Shown piece by piece: positions 1 to 12,220 of a stretch of DNA of 64,000 nucleotides (position 1 is the stretch's first letter; each line of letters opens with the position of its first letter). The stretch is from Cycas panzhihuaensis (lineage: Eukaryota > Cycadophyta). The notes under the pieces were generated by a model. That model saw nothing but the letters and a program-made list of their open reading frames with translations, did no database searches and had not been told where the DNA came from. A program made the translations under genes and the position numbers. The stretch is taken from assembly GCA_023213395.1 (NCBI GenBank), contig CM041465.1, forward strand, positions 217,069,741-217,133,740, read 5' to 3'.

Positions 1-1320
1 AAGGATACACACAGGCAACAGGCATAGACTACGAAGAAACCTTTTCTCCAGTGGCCAAATTGAATACCGTTAGAACAATCATAGCTATAACATCATGTAA
101 AAACTGGAAAATATATTAATTGGACGTCAAGAGTGCCTTCTTAAATGGAGAAATTGAAGAAGAAGTCTATATGTCCCAGCTTGAAGGTTATATTAAAGCA
201 GGACAAGAACATCTGGTCTGTAAGTCAAAAAAGGCTCTATACGAATTGAAACAAGCCCCACGTGCTTGGTACACCAAATTAGATAATTACCTCTATAAAA
301 ATGGCTTCCAAAGAAGCAGTTCTGACTCAAGTTTGTACAAGAAAAGCAAGAATGGGGCAATAACCATTATAGCAGTTTATGTTGATGACATGCTTATCAC
401 AGGCAATGATGAAGCTTCTATAGTAGACATAAAGAAACAATTGGGAAGCAAATTTGAAATGACAGATCTCGGAGTCCTAAGCTTCTACTTAGGGATTCAG
501 ATTCAACAACAGAGACATTTCGATTACCTTGTGTCAAAGCAAATACATCAAGGATCTACTAACTAAGTTTAGAATGGAAGATTGCAATTTTGCTCTACTC
601 CAATGGAAGTAAATTGTAATTTAACTCCAAATAAAGAAGATCACTGCTTTGATGCAACCTTGTACAAGCAACTTGTCAGAAGTCTTATCTATCTCACAAC
701 AACTAGACTTGACATTTCATATGCTGTGAGCTTAATATCTAGATATATGCATGAGCCAAAGATAAGACATTGGAATGCCACCAAAAGGATCTTAAGATAT
801 TTCAAGGGAACAATAGAGTTAAAACTGAACTTTCCAAGAGAAACATCACTTCAGTTAACAGGTTTCTGTGGCTCAGATTAGGCAGGTGACAAAGAACAAA
901 GGAAATCCACCACTGGCTTTTGCTTCTTTTTTGGGCTATTCACCGATCTCATGGAGTTGTAAGACGCAAAACACTGTAGCATTATCCTCAACAGAAGCAG
1001 AATATAAATCAGCAGTAAGTGCTACCACTGAAGTAATCTAGGTCAGACAATTGTTAAAACATTTAGATGTACCTCAAGAAACAAAAGCTACACTCTTCTG
1101 CGACAATCAAAGTACAATCAAGCTGACCAAGAATCCAGTATTCCACGCCATAACCAAACATATTGAAGTTCAGCACCATTTCATAAGAGAAAAAGTACAA
1201 AACAAAGAAATAGATCTTGTCTATTGTCCAACTCATGATCAGATTGCAGATATTCTGACCAAGCCATTGGCAAAGGAAAGATTTCAAACATTAAGAGACA
1301 AAATAGGATTAATTGGATAA
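1..1320 (+). pseudogene. E1 pol fragment: reverse transcriptase and RNase H
   Basis: Encodes the RT and RNase H that copy element RNA into DNA. Visible in order: the DYEETFSPVAK block near 30-60, DVKSAFLNG (about 124-150), the catalytic YVDDML motif near 380-397, a SLIYLTTTR block near 684-710, and RNase H motifs CDNQS (about 1100) and ADILTKPL (about 1245-1270). It is dead: a stop lies just before DVKSAFLNG (about 118), the frame shifts near 565, and the tryptophan codon of the RNase H SDWAG motif is a TAG stop near 880. YVDD is unchanged. The last reading frame ends at 1320, just before the purine tract, as in complete copia elements. Confidence 0.9.
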
Positions 1321-1335
1321 AACATTAAGAGAGGG

Positions 1336-1516
1336 TGTTAGAATATAATGTTTATCTTAGGACATAAGTCCACCCTAATGTAATGAAATTAAATGATGGA
1401 CACGTGTCAACTGCAGATTAGATAGTTATTAGGTAGTTGTTGCTCTCGTTGTATATATACATTGTGAATCAATAACAAAGGCATCTTCCATCCATCTCTG
1501 ATGTTACCATCCAACA
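1336..1516 (+). repeat. E1 3' LTR (181 bp)
   Basis: Begins TGTTAGAATATAATG directly after the purine tract AAGAGAGGG and ends ATCCAACA. It contains a TATA-like TATATATAC near 1451. Its length equals that of the E2 LTR (181 bp), but the two sequences are only distantly similar. Confidence 0.88.
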
Positions 1517-4105
1517 GAAATTACACCGACTGCACAGGAAATGTCCGGTCGTGTAGCTATGAGATAAATTAGACTTCCAATCAGTTGCCTGTACAGTGTT
1601 GCATCAACTGATTGTGCCTTTTGTTCAGTGTTTAATACACATCCAGTTTCCATTGGAGTGGTGATACTATTGCAACTTTCCACATTAAACTTGTTCAACA
1701 AGTTTTTAACATATTTTGACTGAGATAAAACAACAGAATCATTGTTTTGTTTAATTTCAATTCTGAGATAATAGTGCAGCATTCCAAGATCTATCATTTC
1801 AAATACTTTCTCAAATCTCTTGATGAATGCGATCGAGTCTTCGTCATCCCTTGTGATTAGCATGTCGTCCACATATACTACTATGATGGATGTTAATCCT
1901 TGATTAAATTTCACATACAAGCTATGATCTGACTCACACTTGTGGAAGCTATTTTGAGTTAGATATGCATCTAGCTTGGCATACCAGGCTCTTGGTGCTT
2001 GTTTGAGCCCATATAAAGCCTTTTTTAGTTTGCAGACCATATTTTCTTGTCCTGACTTTATGTATCCTTCAGGCTGATACATATACACTTCTTCTTGTAG
2101 ATCTCCATTTAGGAAGGCACTCTTAACATCCATCTGATAAATCTTTTATCCTTTCTGAGCTGCAATTGCAATTACCATTCTCACAGTATTCAACTTGGCT
2201 ACCGGTGAGAACGTTTCTTCATAATCGACTCCAGCTGTTTGTGTGTAGCCTTTTGCTACCAGTCTTGCCTTGTATTTCTCGATTTCGCCATTTGGTTTTT
2301 CTTTCACTTCATATATCCATTTGCAGTTTACAATGGGTTTATCCTTAAGCGGTGTTACCAGATCCCATGTTTCGTTTTTATAAATGGCCTTCATCTCTGT
2401 ATCCATTGCTACTCTCCAAGCTGGAAAGTTGCTTGCCTTTCTGTAAGTATTTGGTTCAATAGTGCAGATTAGAGCTTGCAGTTTCTGAGACCTTGTTCGA
2501 TGCTCAAATGCTTCCCCCTTTGTTTCTTCAAGGGTTTTGAGATACCACTTTGGTAATCTCTTGGAGATTTGTTCTTGTGATTGTCTTGTTTCTTCACCTT
2601 CTGAATGTAAGTTTGAACCACTGGCTTGTTGAGTATCAGATGGATGAGCACTGGAGTCACTTGTTTGTTGTGTATCAGATGATTCCTCATCCAAATTATC
2701 ACTTTTTGTTGCAACACTATCAAATGTGATGTTTGATTTATCTTTTGGCCGACTTCTCTCTGGGCTTTGATCACCAACATTTATTTCTTGATAATTGGCT
2801 TTTGTGAGTCTTTTCCTTTCATCAAATATCACATCTCTGCTTACATAAAGTTTATTTGTCTTTGGATCAAGACAACGATATGCTCTTGAACGACTGCTAT
2901 ACCCAACCATTATACATTCTATGCTTTTGTTATCTAACTTGGTTCTTTTCTTGTCGGGAATGTGTACATATGCTTTGTAGCCAAAAATCTTAAGATGCCT
3001 ACATTCGGTTTGTGACTTGTCCATGCCTCTTCTGGTGTTACGTCCTCCAGTGATTGAGTTGGACTCCTATTGATCAAGTATACAACTGTGTTTACAACTT
3101 CTACCCAATATTTCTTTGTGACTTCACTATCATTTAACATACATCGAGCCATTTCTACAACTGTTCTATTCATTCTTTCCGCTACCCTGTTTGATTGAGG
3201 TGTATACGGAGTTGTGACTTGTTTGCAGATTCCATGTATTTTGCAGAAATGAGTAAATTCATTGGATACGAACTCACCTCCTCCATTTGAGCGAATGCAT
3301 TTTATCTTCTGGTTGCTTTCCATTTCTGCTTCAGCTTTAAATTCTTTAAAATAATTGAAGGTCTCAGATTTGCTGGACAAAAGATACACCCATGTTCTTC
3401 TAGAGAAGTCATCAATGAAAGTTAAAAAATACCTTGCTCCATTTGTTGAAACTGGTGTGAACCGACCACATAGATCATTATGAATTACATTCAACTTATC
3501 TCGTGCGTGCCATGTGCTGTTTGAAAATGGAATCCTGTGTTGTTTCCCCATCATACAACTTTTACATATAAATGAGTTAAATGAAATATCAGGCAATCCA
3601 TTCACCATCTTTGTTCTTTTTAGTTTTTCTAATCTATCATGCGAAATATGACCATACTTCAAATGCCACATTTCATTAGTATCATTGCTGGTCGCAGCAA
3701 GTAAATTTGCATCATAAGGGGATTTTGCGGGTCCTTTATTAGGCAGTACAAGAGTAGAGAAAAGCTTATAAAGCCTATTACATTTTTCTCCCTTTGCTAT
3801 TACAACACCATTCCTTTTTATATCTGGAATGCAATATAGGCCGTTCTTATCAAATCCTATCCTCAGTTTCTTATCACTTAATTGGGATACTGACAGAAGA
3901 TTTTTTTTCAATCCTAGTACAAAGAATGCATTGCCTATCCGTTGAATATTTCCATCAATTTCTATGGTTTGATCATTTCAAACCATTCTTTAATTCCTGT
4001 CATGTGATGTGAGGCTCCTGAATCAACATACCAATTTTCTGAAGCGTTGGTGCTTGCTGCTAATGCTGCTATGAAAGCTGTTTCAACTTCTTCTTCTGCA
4101 GTGTT
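1517..4105 (-). pseudogene. E2 pol: protease, integrase, partial RT
   Basis: PR has DSGAS followed by HHMTG (about 4000-4030). IN has the N-terminal zinc-binding H and CKSC residues (about 3550-3660) and a core with HNDLCG, FIDDFS and VAERMNRT. The second catalytic Asp, in the usual RSDGGGEF context, reads RSNGGGEF near 3280, so IN should be inactive even apart from other breaks. RT has DVKSAFLNG and an intact YVDDML (about 1860-1880). Breaks seen: stops after PR (about 3968), a one-base frameshift near 2998 between the IN core and its C-terminal part, and a stop in place of Trp near 2144 just before DVKSAFLNG. The frame is cut at 1517 within the block that follows TRPDIS. Confidence 0.92.
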
Positions 4106-5031
4106 TCATTCTCTACTGTAATTTCCAGTCACTTGCTTCCCTTTTTGAATTTCGACCCTTCTCTGGTGACATTGGTACGGAAAGTGACATGTTTGTCCGC
4201 AACAGTAGCAAATGTCGAAGGCTCTGCAGCTGCTCGAAAAATGGCCAAGTTTACCACAATTGAAGTAGACTTTTGCATCACGTGGTGGATTAAGGATTGT
4301 TCTTCCTTGTCCCCTTCCTTCATTCCAACGACCTCTGTAGCCTGTTGTTGTTCTTCCTCGCGTCTTGGGATTACATTGTCCTCTTCCTCGACCTCCCAAG
4401 TGAAGTTTAGTTACAAGTGCTTCTTCAACCTCTGAGTCTTCTTCATATCTCTGATTCCTTTGCTCCTGACTGAGCATATGATCTGTAAGAACATCAAAGG
4501 TCATAGTAGTAGTTTGCCCTCCTCCAGTTAGCATGTTTACCATGTTATCAAACGACTTTGGTAATTTGTTGAGTACAAAATGTATTAATTCAATGTCGGT
4601 TATTTTGTCTCCAGCTGTGAGGAGAGTAGTTTTAATATTGGTCAATTTGGCTATGAAATCTGATACAGTTTGACCTTCTTTCATCTTGAGCTTATAAAGT
4701 TCTTCTCTTAGGGCAACAATTCTGGCTTCATTTTTCTGACTAAACATAGAGGACATTGCTTTCCATATCTCATGAACGCTTTCAACACCATCCACATAAA
4801 CTAGCAAAGAATCAGAGATTGAAAGTTTTTAAGTATAGAAAGAGCAATGTTGTTCCTTTCCTCCCAATTTAGCAAATCAACTATGGCAGAGGGTGGTTTT
4901 TCATCACCAGTGGTGATTTTCCAGGCATGCTTGGCTCGTAAGATACCTTCTATCTTGATTTTCCAAATACTATTTTTTTTTTCAGTTAATTTATCATTCT
5001 TAGGCAAGGAACCAACAGAGGAGGCCATCAT
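4106..5031 (-). pseudogene. E2 gag (capsid/nucleocapsid)
   Basis: Starts at an ATG (5031) giving MMASSVGSLPK. It contains the copia gag core (EIWKAMSSMFSQKNEARI region, LTGGGQTT) and two zinc knuckles near 4150-4250. The first has lost its first cysteine (YFNCGKLGHFSSSC); the second (CYCCGQTCHFPYQC) is complete. A one-base insertion in an A-run near 4830 shifts the frame, and a stop at 4106 separates gag from the protease frame. Gag would form the cytoplasmic particle that packages element RNA. Confidence 0.9.
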
Positions 5032-5727
5032 TAATCACAGAATTTGATTTCTGATAGGATTGTACGACTGTACGGATTTTCGTGTGGAACTCAATGTGTA
5101 TGGATGGAAAAAACAAGATGCCAATTGATAGATCTTGAAAATGGGTGTCCGGATCTAAAGTTATTTTTCCAAAACTCTCTCAGGTCTGAGAGAAATGACA
5201 CTGTTAATGTGCAAACCTGCGCCCCTAGGGTTTTGAAGAAAATGATAAAAAAACCCTCAAAATTGAGAAAAAACTCAACAAAATATGATCTAATCTCTTC
5301 GATTTACAGTGAGAGAGAGTTTAGGTACTTAATACTCGGGATTCAAGTCGGATTTTTGAGAAAATTTGAAGTGGAAGGCCTCCAAACCCGCACGCCTATA
5401 GAACTGGCCAAAAGTCCCTTGAAACGACTTCAAATGACGTCGGTCCTGAAGAGAAAAATGTTGAGGGGACTCCGATCTATAATCTGGGTAAGTTTCGTGA
5501 GATTCTGACAACTTTGATTTTTGATTTTTTGATATCCGTACAATTCTGTACGATCCTATACTCTGTTCGTACTTGGCTTCGTACACAGATCACGAACCTT
5601 TGTCTGAGACTTGGCTTGATGAATATCTTAGTTCTTCTTTGACTTGCTTGACCCAATGCTCCTTTTGGTTATCAAAGACTTAATTCTCTCACAAGCAGGG
5701 GAATTTCAACAACCTGCTCTGATACCG
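5032..5727 (-). other. E2 untranslated leader with primer binding site
   Basis: About 0.7 kb between 5' LTR and gag. The primer binding site is 5713-5726 (reverse strand GGTATCAGAGCAGG), matching the initiator-Met tRNA type. Two GTAC-rich clusters stand out: about 5060-5080, next to the gag start, and about 5535-5585, near the primer site. Similar paired clusters occur in other elements here (see findings). Confidence 0.8.
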
Positions 5728-5908
5728 TGTAAAAGGATTCTCTCATGTGTGTTTATTGATCATTTACAAATGTGTAAATACAATTCAAAGTGTACGGGAC
5801 AAATGGCAACCGCTTAATGAGATTGTGCCACTCATAATTCTAGAGGAGAAAGGGGGCAATGATACATGACTCTTACAAGAAACTTTAGATAAAACATTAT
5901 TCTAGACA
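5728..5908 (-). repeat. E2 5' LTR (181 bp)
   Basis: Read on the reverse strand it begins TGTCTAGAATAATG (5908) and ends CCTTTTACA (5728), one base before the primer binding site. The start is a variant of the TGTTAGAATA terminus common to the other elements. Confidence 0.85.
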
Positions 5909-6778
5909 AAACATTATCTTTTACAGAGACTAGAGCAGTTGGACAACAAGGTATTGACCAAATTGGTCAATGGTAGCAAGTTGAAGCGGTGTAGGTGTTT
6001 GAAAAAAAAAGAAAAAAAGAGAAGGTGAACCAAGTGAGTCGATTCCCCTTACCATGATTGGGATTTAAATTGTCCGCAACCGAGATTAAAGGTTATTGAA
6101 GTGGAATTGCAATCAAACATAACCAATGGTCAGCATTGATGCAATGGCAGGAAGAAGTACAAGATCAATGGTTGGATTTGAATTAAGCACACTTATCAAT
6201 TAAAAGTGTGATATGCAGCAAGTCATATCACAATGATTCAAAGATCACAATGGTGATGTGACGGAATGCGACGAAGGTGGTTACCAAACAATGAGTAACA
6301 TTAATAATAGCTTCTCCCTCGATGATGTGTTAATTGAATCATTTCCTGTCATTATTGCTTGTGTCGTACCCGAACTCACATATGGAAACAAGCACAGGAA
6401 ATCACGAGTTACAACCATTCACCAAGTATAATACATATACATGGGAGCACAAGAACCATCATCATTGCATTATGATGGGCTGCTCTGGTTCTCTCACAAC
6501 CAAAGCCGACCTAGAACAGTACACACAGAGATGGACCTTTATAGCAGGCATGAAATTAAGGCTAACTACATTCTGTGTGACGATGACCAGAGTACCATAA
6601 CTCATTTCCAGAAATATCTCTTGACTCCATTCTTTACGTCGTTATATTTATATTCACTATGATTCCGAGTTAGTTGCAACTATTACAAATACAAACAAAA
6701 AGAGTTGCAACTTAACTACTGCGCACATCTCTCCCTTTACAAAACTTACAAGTATTCTTACTTGTAAGCCCAAAATTC
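5909..6778. other. Unassigned DNA right of E2
   Basis: About 0.9 kb without a recognisable coding region or LTR. The short open stretches on both strands show no family motif and unlikely composition. This is presumably the DNA into which E2 inserted. Confidence 0.5.
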
Positions 6779-6805
6779 AAAAAGAAAGAAAGAAAGAAAG
6801 AAAAA
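6779..6805 (+). repeat. (AAAG)n microsatellite
   Basis: About six AAAG units, directly left of the broken zinc-knuckle reading frame. Confidence 0.9.
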
Positions 6806-6814
6806 CATGACAAT

Positions 6815-8091
6815 TTAATTTTCTCTGTCCCTCTTGATCCATTTCAGCTTGAATCTGTTGCGGATCAGGTTTGTACACCATACAGGTAGATTTATACCCT
6901 GTTTCTTATAATGGTCATAAAGAATCACTACATTGTGCAACCCCTGTAATTGAGCCATTGTTGGTTTTTCTCTAGAATGCAATTGTTCAATCTCCTCTTC
7001 CAGCTCACATTTCCTTGTTTCTACTGAGAACAAATCCTGTCGTAGGGACTTAATCATTGACCAGAAATGATTCGCATATTCTGCATCTTCTCGTGTCTAC
7101 ATTATCTAGGCACCCACCTTCTGAATCACCTTTTCCAATCCTGGTGGAACCTGTTCATCAAACCGGGCACTGAAGGCTTGTGCCAAATGCTCCACACAGG
7201 AAGTATCACCTACCCAATGCATAATGAACTTAATCAAAAGTCCACTTTCACTTCACGAGTAACTAGCTGGTCTTCTACCTTTTGGATTCTCAGCATGTCT
7301 GGAGGGGGGGGGGGGTCTCTTATTTCTAACTTCTAACTTAGTCACCCCGAATAACCTTTGCTAGAAATGAAATTTTCCAATGTGCCACGTTATGTGGCTA
7401 ACACTCCATTGGATCTATTACTTCTTCTGTTAATTCTTCATTATTAAAATCGAAATCTACCTCGGCTGGTTGGCTGTTCAAAATCTCCAGAATCTCCTTC
7501 TTCACCTTTTTTGCAGCAATTTTTCTCCTCTTTCTCTTCTCTTCTTCAGTGTTAAGGATTTTTACGCTTCTTTGAAATTGTTGCTCAATTGCTTCTTCCT
7601 TTACCGACACGCCTCCTATTTTCTGTTTCCCCTTTCTAATTTTCTCCTTTTGTAGTGTAGGCCTTTAAATCTTCCTTGTTGCCTCTCCTCTTGAGTTTCT
7701 CCCATTGTGTCTTGAAGTATTTTTACCGCCTCTTGTAATCGTTGCTTCTCCACGATTAGATCTGGAAAATTATCTTGAACAGGAGGGGGTCTGGTTGATT
7801 TGCCACTTCGTGTCTGTAGGTAGGCTGGCTTTTCTTGATCCAAAATCACATCCACCAAATTGGTGTTTTGTATCTTATTGTTCTTAGGGCAATTAGACCA
7901 TTCATGATTTGCTGGTCCATATTCTTCGCAGATATATTCTCCTCCGTTCTTTTCTAATGGACATTCTGATCTGAAATGTCCCCATCTCTGGCATAAGAAA
8001 CAATGAATAGGTCTTGTCTTGCCCTTATATTGTTTTACAACTCCTTGCTCTGTCTTTTGTGAATAGACGTTACTTTTCCTGATGTATCTCA
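6815..8091 (-). pseudogene. Broken zinc-knuckle / coiled-coil protein, unidentified
   Basis: Three reverse-strand open stretches in line look like parts of one decayed gene: about 7616-8091, 7398-7610 and 6815-7057. The first carries a complete CX2CX4HX4C knuckle (CFLCQRWGHFRSEC) and, 14 residues on, a second with Tyr in place of one Cys (CEEYGPANHEWSNC). Then come a Pro-rich strip and a charged, helix-prone C-terminus. The second stretch is highly basic then acidic (RKRRKIAAKK, DFDFNNEELTEE). The third starts with a helical Glu-rich segment. The paired knuckles resemble gag-like proteins of retroelements, but the sequence is not the copia gag found elsewhere in the window, and I do not recognise the family. 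A 12-base G run (7304-7315) lies between the pieces. Confidence 0.5.
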
Positions 8092-9469
8092 ATAGGGTCA
8101 TACACCTTATATGATTTGTGTCCAGGTATATAGTCAATGGAAATGCATTTGAGGCTTTTATCATCCAATTTCTTTCTGTTTTTCTTGGGAATAAACTTGT
8201 AGGCAGTACAATTGAATGTCTTGAGATGGGAGACTATGGGCTTTTGGCCTGTCCAAGCCTCCTTGAGTGTTATGTCTCTAACTGTTACAGTTGCACTTCT
8301 GTTTGTTAAGTAGGCAGTAGTAGATACAACTTCAATCCAAAAAGCGGTAACAAGGTTGGCGGCATTCAACATTGCTTTAGCTTTATTCACCAAAGTTTTA
8401 TTCATTCACTCAACAACACCATTCTGCTGGGGTGTGCATGGAGCGGAGAATTGGTGTTTGATTCCAAATTCTCGATAAAAGTTGGTGAATTGCCTAGATG
8501 TGTATTCTCCTTCATTATCTGATCTCAACACTGTAATGGTATTGCCGACTTCATTCTCTACTTCGGCTTTGAAGTTCATGAATCTATTAAAAGTTTCAAA
8601 TTTGTTCTGAAGAAAGTAGACCCAAACATTCATGGAATAGTCATCAATAAAGGTGATAAACTACAGACTTTCATTGAGGGATGGTGTTGACATGGGTCCA
8701 CGTGTCTAAGTGGACTAACCCCAATGGTTCTGAGGCATGCCATGCTCTTTTTGAGGGAAATGGTTCTCTATGTTGCTTCCCAACTATGCAAGCCTCACAA
8801 ATGCGATTATTTCTTTTAATCTTGGGCAACCCATGCACCATTTAAAGCTTATACATGAGGTTGATGCTCTACATGTTACGATGACCTAGGCATTGGTGCC
8901 ATAGTTGGTCCTTAGTGTATTTTGAAGGGGGTTGCTCTTCATTGTAGGAACATTCACCTTGGGTTTCTTCAGTAGGTGGGTCTTCAACTATAATTGCTTT
9001 GCCTTTGTCAAGGTGAGCAGTTTGTATTGTAGCACATGCATCTTGATGTGGAGCAGTGGAGAGGGGAACACCATCAAGCTTATAAACACCACTGTCCTCA
9101 TGACCTATAGTAATTAATTGACCAGTTGCATGATTAATACACCTTGGCTAAAGAGAACATCAAGGTTTTGCTTATCTATCTGGCTAACTGAAAGCAAATT
9201 CTGTTTCATGCCAGGTACAAGCTGAATATTGTTGATGTGGTGCCAAACATTAGAGTCCTTTAAGGCAATAGGGGTTCTACCAATCTTGGTCACATCATAA
9301 GTGAGATTATCTCCAAAAGTGACAGTTTGAGCCCTTGTAGGATGAGTTTCTTCAAGTAACTCTTCAATACTGGTCATATACTAAGTGGCACCTAAATCTA
9401 TTAACCAAGAATTGTCATTATGATGAGAAGACAATGTTGCAAAACATAAGTTTTGGGAGTTGGCCTAAG
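8092..9469 (-). pseudogene. E3 pol: protease and integrase
   Basis: PR motif near 9390-9410 reads DLGAT where DSGA is usual, and a stop follows at once. IN shows the LLSVSQ block (about 9180-9200), an HLD motif near 8710, RSDNEGEY (about 8510-8530) and NGVVE (about 8410), so the three acidic catalytic positions seem kept. The codon after NGVVE is TGA where families usually have Arg, which fits CGA-to-TGA decay. The C-terminal part (AFWIEVVSTTAYLTNRS to YKVYDPI) runs to the breakpoint near 8092. Confidence 0.85.
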
Positions 9470-10444
9470 AATTAGCTACATGGCCTCCTTGTTGTGAGTT
9501 CCTGTTATTCCTTTGGTTTCTTGGTAGATTCCTTTGTTGTTGCTGCTTGTTATTTTGCCCTTGTTTGTAATTCCTTCCTTGGTTTCTATTTTGTTGGAAG
9601 TTCTGCCCCCCTTGCTGGCCACTTTGATTTGGCATGAGTTGTAGGTTAGATTGTCTTTTCTTATAGTCTATGATAACATGCCCAGTCTTGCCACAATATA
9701 GGCAAGTGACATTCTATCGTCATTGTTGATTTCTAGAAGATTGTGGCTGCTAAGATTGCTGATTGAAATTCAAGGAACCAAATTGCTGGGCTATGGATTC
9801 CTGTTGTGTCTGGTTCCTCCCATAATTCTTGACTGTGAATGTAAGAGTAGAGTCAGAGGTGGATGCGACTCTTTGGAAATTCAATATACTCTCTTCCCTA
9901 AGTAGTAATCCTTCCAAAGTGTTAATATCCATTATGGGAAAGGCATCAAATAATCGAGAAACAAAGCTGTTATACTCTAGAGGAAGGACATTGACTATAC
10001 TTTGATACAAGGTTATGGTTTGAAAGTGGGGCACCAAGAGTGTTAAGTTGGTACCTTATAGTCTTTACTTTAGTCAAGTGGGAAGAAATGGAACTAGCAA
10101 AAGGGATGGCAAATAAGCGAGCTTTTAATGTGATAGATTTTGACTCATCTTTCTTCTCATAAAGGAAGCATATGGTGCTCCATGCTTCATGTGAGGTGTC
10201 GACGGTTTCAATATTTTGGTTAACATTGACTTCAATTGTAAGATGAAGGAAAGGGCAATATTGTCGTTGGCCCTAAAGGTAGCTACAACAACATGATTAG
10301 GTGGGATTTCTTGACAATGTCCCCATTCACATATGGCCAAAAGTCATTCATAATCAATAAGTTTTTGACTTGTTTCTTCCAAGCCAAAAAATTATTGCTT
10401 CCAGATAGATTTATTGTGTTAAACACTAGCATTTGAGCTGCCAT
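9470..10444 (-). pseudogene. E3 gag
   Basis: The start is placed at the ATG at 10444: it opens with MAAQMLVFNTINLSG and continues as LAWKKQVKNLLIMND, matching the gag start of E4. A stop near 10280 and shifts split the frame into pieces including 10125-10340 and 9750-10037. A zinc knuckle near 9675-9715 reads CLYCGKTGHVIIDY, with the last Cys replaced by Tyr. The region 9490-9640 is rich in Asn and Gln codons. Confidence 0.85.
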
Positions 10445-12220
10445 GTTTGTGTGCTTTTGTGTTTTATCTACCTGATGGGCTACTAGTCTAGAATGCTAAA
10501 GTTTTAAAGGGTCTCCAAGAAGCCCTCAATTGTTATTGTCTAGTGGTGCCTGCCCACAAATGGCAATTCAGGGATTTGATACACTTCAGTACGTGAGCAA
10601 ATTAAGCTCTACATACCTAGGTATGTGAGCATAGAAGGCCGACTGCCCCCCTGACATTGTTTGTCCACTTCTGCCGGATTTATGCCTAGCGACAAATCTA
10701 GCGGAGAACTACAAACCAAGGCACTCACCCCCTTTGGGTCTATCCTAGTCTCAAAACTCCAAGGAATGAGTTTACACCTCAATCTGGCACTTAATACACT
10801 TTATAGCTAATGTCTTTCTCTATTATTCGCAAAGTTGGAGAAAGAGCAAAAGCGTGTGCAGAGTGGTAATTTCATGGCTCTTAATTGTTCCCCTTGTAAG
10901 GTTGGAAAAGTCTTAGCAGTTCAATTCAGAATTATCTTGATATAATCTTTGGAGTTTAAGTTCTTTTTAATGTGATCTTGTTTAAGGTGATGGTTTTTTT
11001 TGAAAAAAAAAGGAGATTAAAAAAAATGAAAATAAATGACAAGGGATTGGGTTTAGAATGCTCAAAGGAAGGGACCACGCTTGTTAGTAGAGAGTAGCCT
11101 TCCTCGCAGAAGTAGACTACCTACAACCATAATGCAATGCAAACGTGAGCTAAAGATCAGGTAGAAAAGCCAATCAAATGATAATGAACAACAAACAACA
11201 ATAAATTCCCTTTATGAAGTGTGAAATAAGCTTTCAATTAACGAAATAGGTCTTAAACAATACACAAAAAAATAGTCAACTTTAGGAGATTCAAAGGCCC
11301 TATTGAGCTGTCCAAATTGGTCTGCAAACAACTCCACGCTATAGTGCTCTGAGTCAGGAATCCAATGAATCTTGCGGTTTGGAAAACGGATGCTTCGTTG
11401 CAAAGTTATGGCAAAAACTGTAAACAATCCTCTTTTTGAAATTTCAAAGGAAAAGGGATGGTATTAAGCCCCCTTAACAAGTTAGCCCCTCGTCATTGGT
11501 CACTTGCATATGACTATTCGTTGAAGAGAGGAGGGGACTACAGACTCCACACATGATTTTGATTTGATTTTATTAAATAGAACTATATGAAAAATGTATG
11601 TCAACTGAGATGAGTAACAAACGATATTCAAATGACAAAACGATGAACCAGATGTGTGATAATCGCAGTCACTTGTAGAGGAGGCAGACTGCTTAGAGAT
11701 CTCTTGTAATGGCTTCACAGTGTAGGAGAGACACACCGGCTGCTGCACGGAGTGCTCAATGAGTTTGCTCGAGCTCAAGATAGAAGACAAAGGCACAACC
11801 GAAATGATGAGTAGCCGTAGGTGATGGAGATAGATGCAAGAAGGTAGCCACAAGACCTCATGCTTGGAGCTTGTAACAAGCTTGCTTGAGTTCTATAGAA
11901 GTAACAAATGCAATCAAGGGTTCTGTCGAGCATGAGGGCAATCGTGGAGAGTCATTTGAGCACGAGGGAAATCATGGAGAGTCAATTGAGTGCGAGGGCA
12001 ATAGAGCATGGGGGCACAAGAATGCGAGGGTAAATGTAGGCGAATGGAATGAAATGATTAAGTAGATCAACATAGTTCAAAACTGTGGTGGGTGTAAGAA
12101 TGGTGTAAAAACGTTGAAAGTGATCAAAGGATGTATACACAGAATGGACTTAAACGAGATCCTGTTCTCCCTAAACGATCATGAACCTACAATAGTATGT
12201 GCATATAGGCCAAGAGAATA
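10445..12220 (-). other. E3 leader (1.8 kb, no coding region seen)
   Basis: Lies between primer binding site and gag. No convincing coding frame. A perfect 16-bp palindrome, ACATACCTAGGTATGT, lies at 10611-10626. Around 11890-12030 there are imperfect short repeats of the type GAGCATGAGGGCAAT. The length suggests a secondary insertion or an expanded leader. Confidence 0.6.

Larger units (their letters stand above)
1..1516 (+). mobile_element. E1: 3' half of a Ty1/copia retrotransposon
   Basis: Holds copia RT and RNase H coding sequence, a purine tract (1328-1335) and a complete 3' LTR. The 5' part lies left of the window. The base after the LTR (1517) falls in the middle of a reverse-strand copia RT (E2), so E1 appears to have jumped into E2. 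The expected 5-bp duplication on this side would be GAAAT (1517-1521); its partner is outside the window. Confidence 0.92.
1517..5908 (-). mobile_element. E2: Ty1/copia element, 3' end cut by E1
   Basis: On the reverse strand, from right to left: 5' LTR, primer binding site, leader, gag, PR, IN and RT, ending abruptly in RT at 1517 where E1 begins. The rest of RT, RNase H and the 3' LTR should lie beyond the left edge. Domain order PR-IN-RT is that of Ty1/copia. Confidence 0.92.

Noticed and set aside
11500-11853. 117-codon reverse-strand open stretch in the E3 leader
   Set aside because: No motif, Ser/Leu-rich composition typical of chance frames, and it lies inside a leader.
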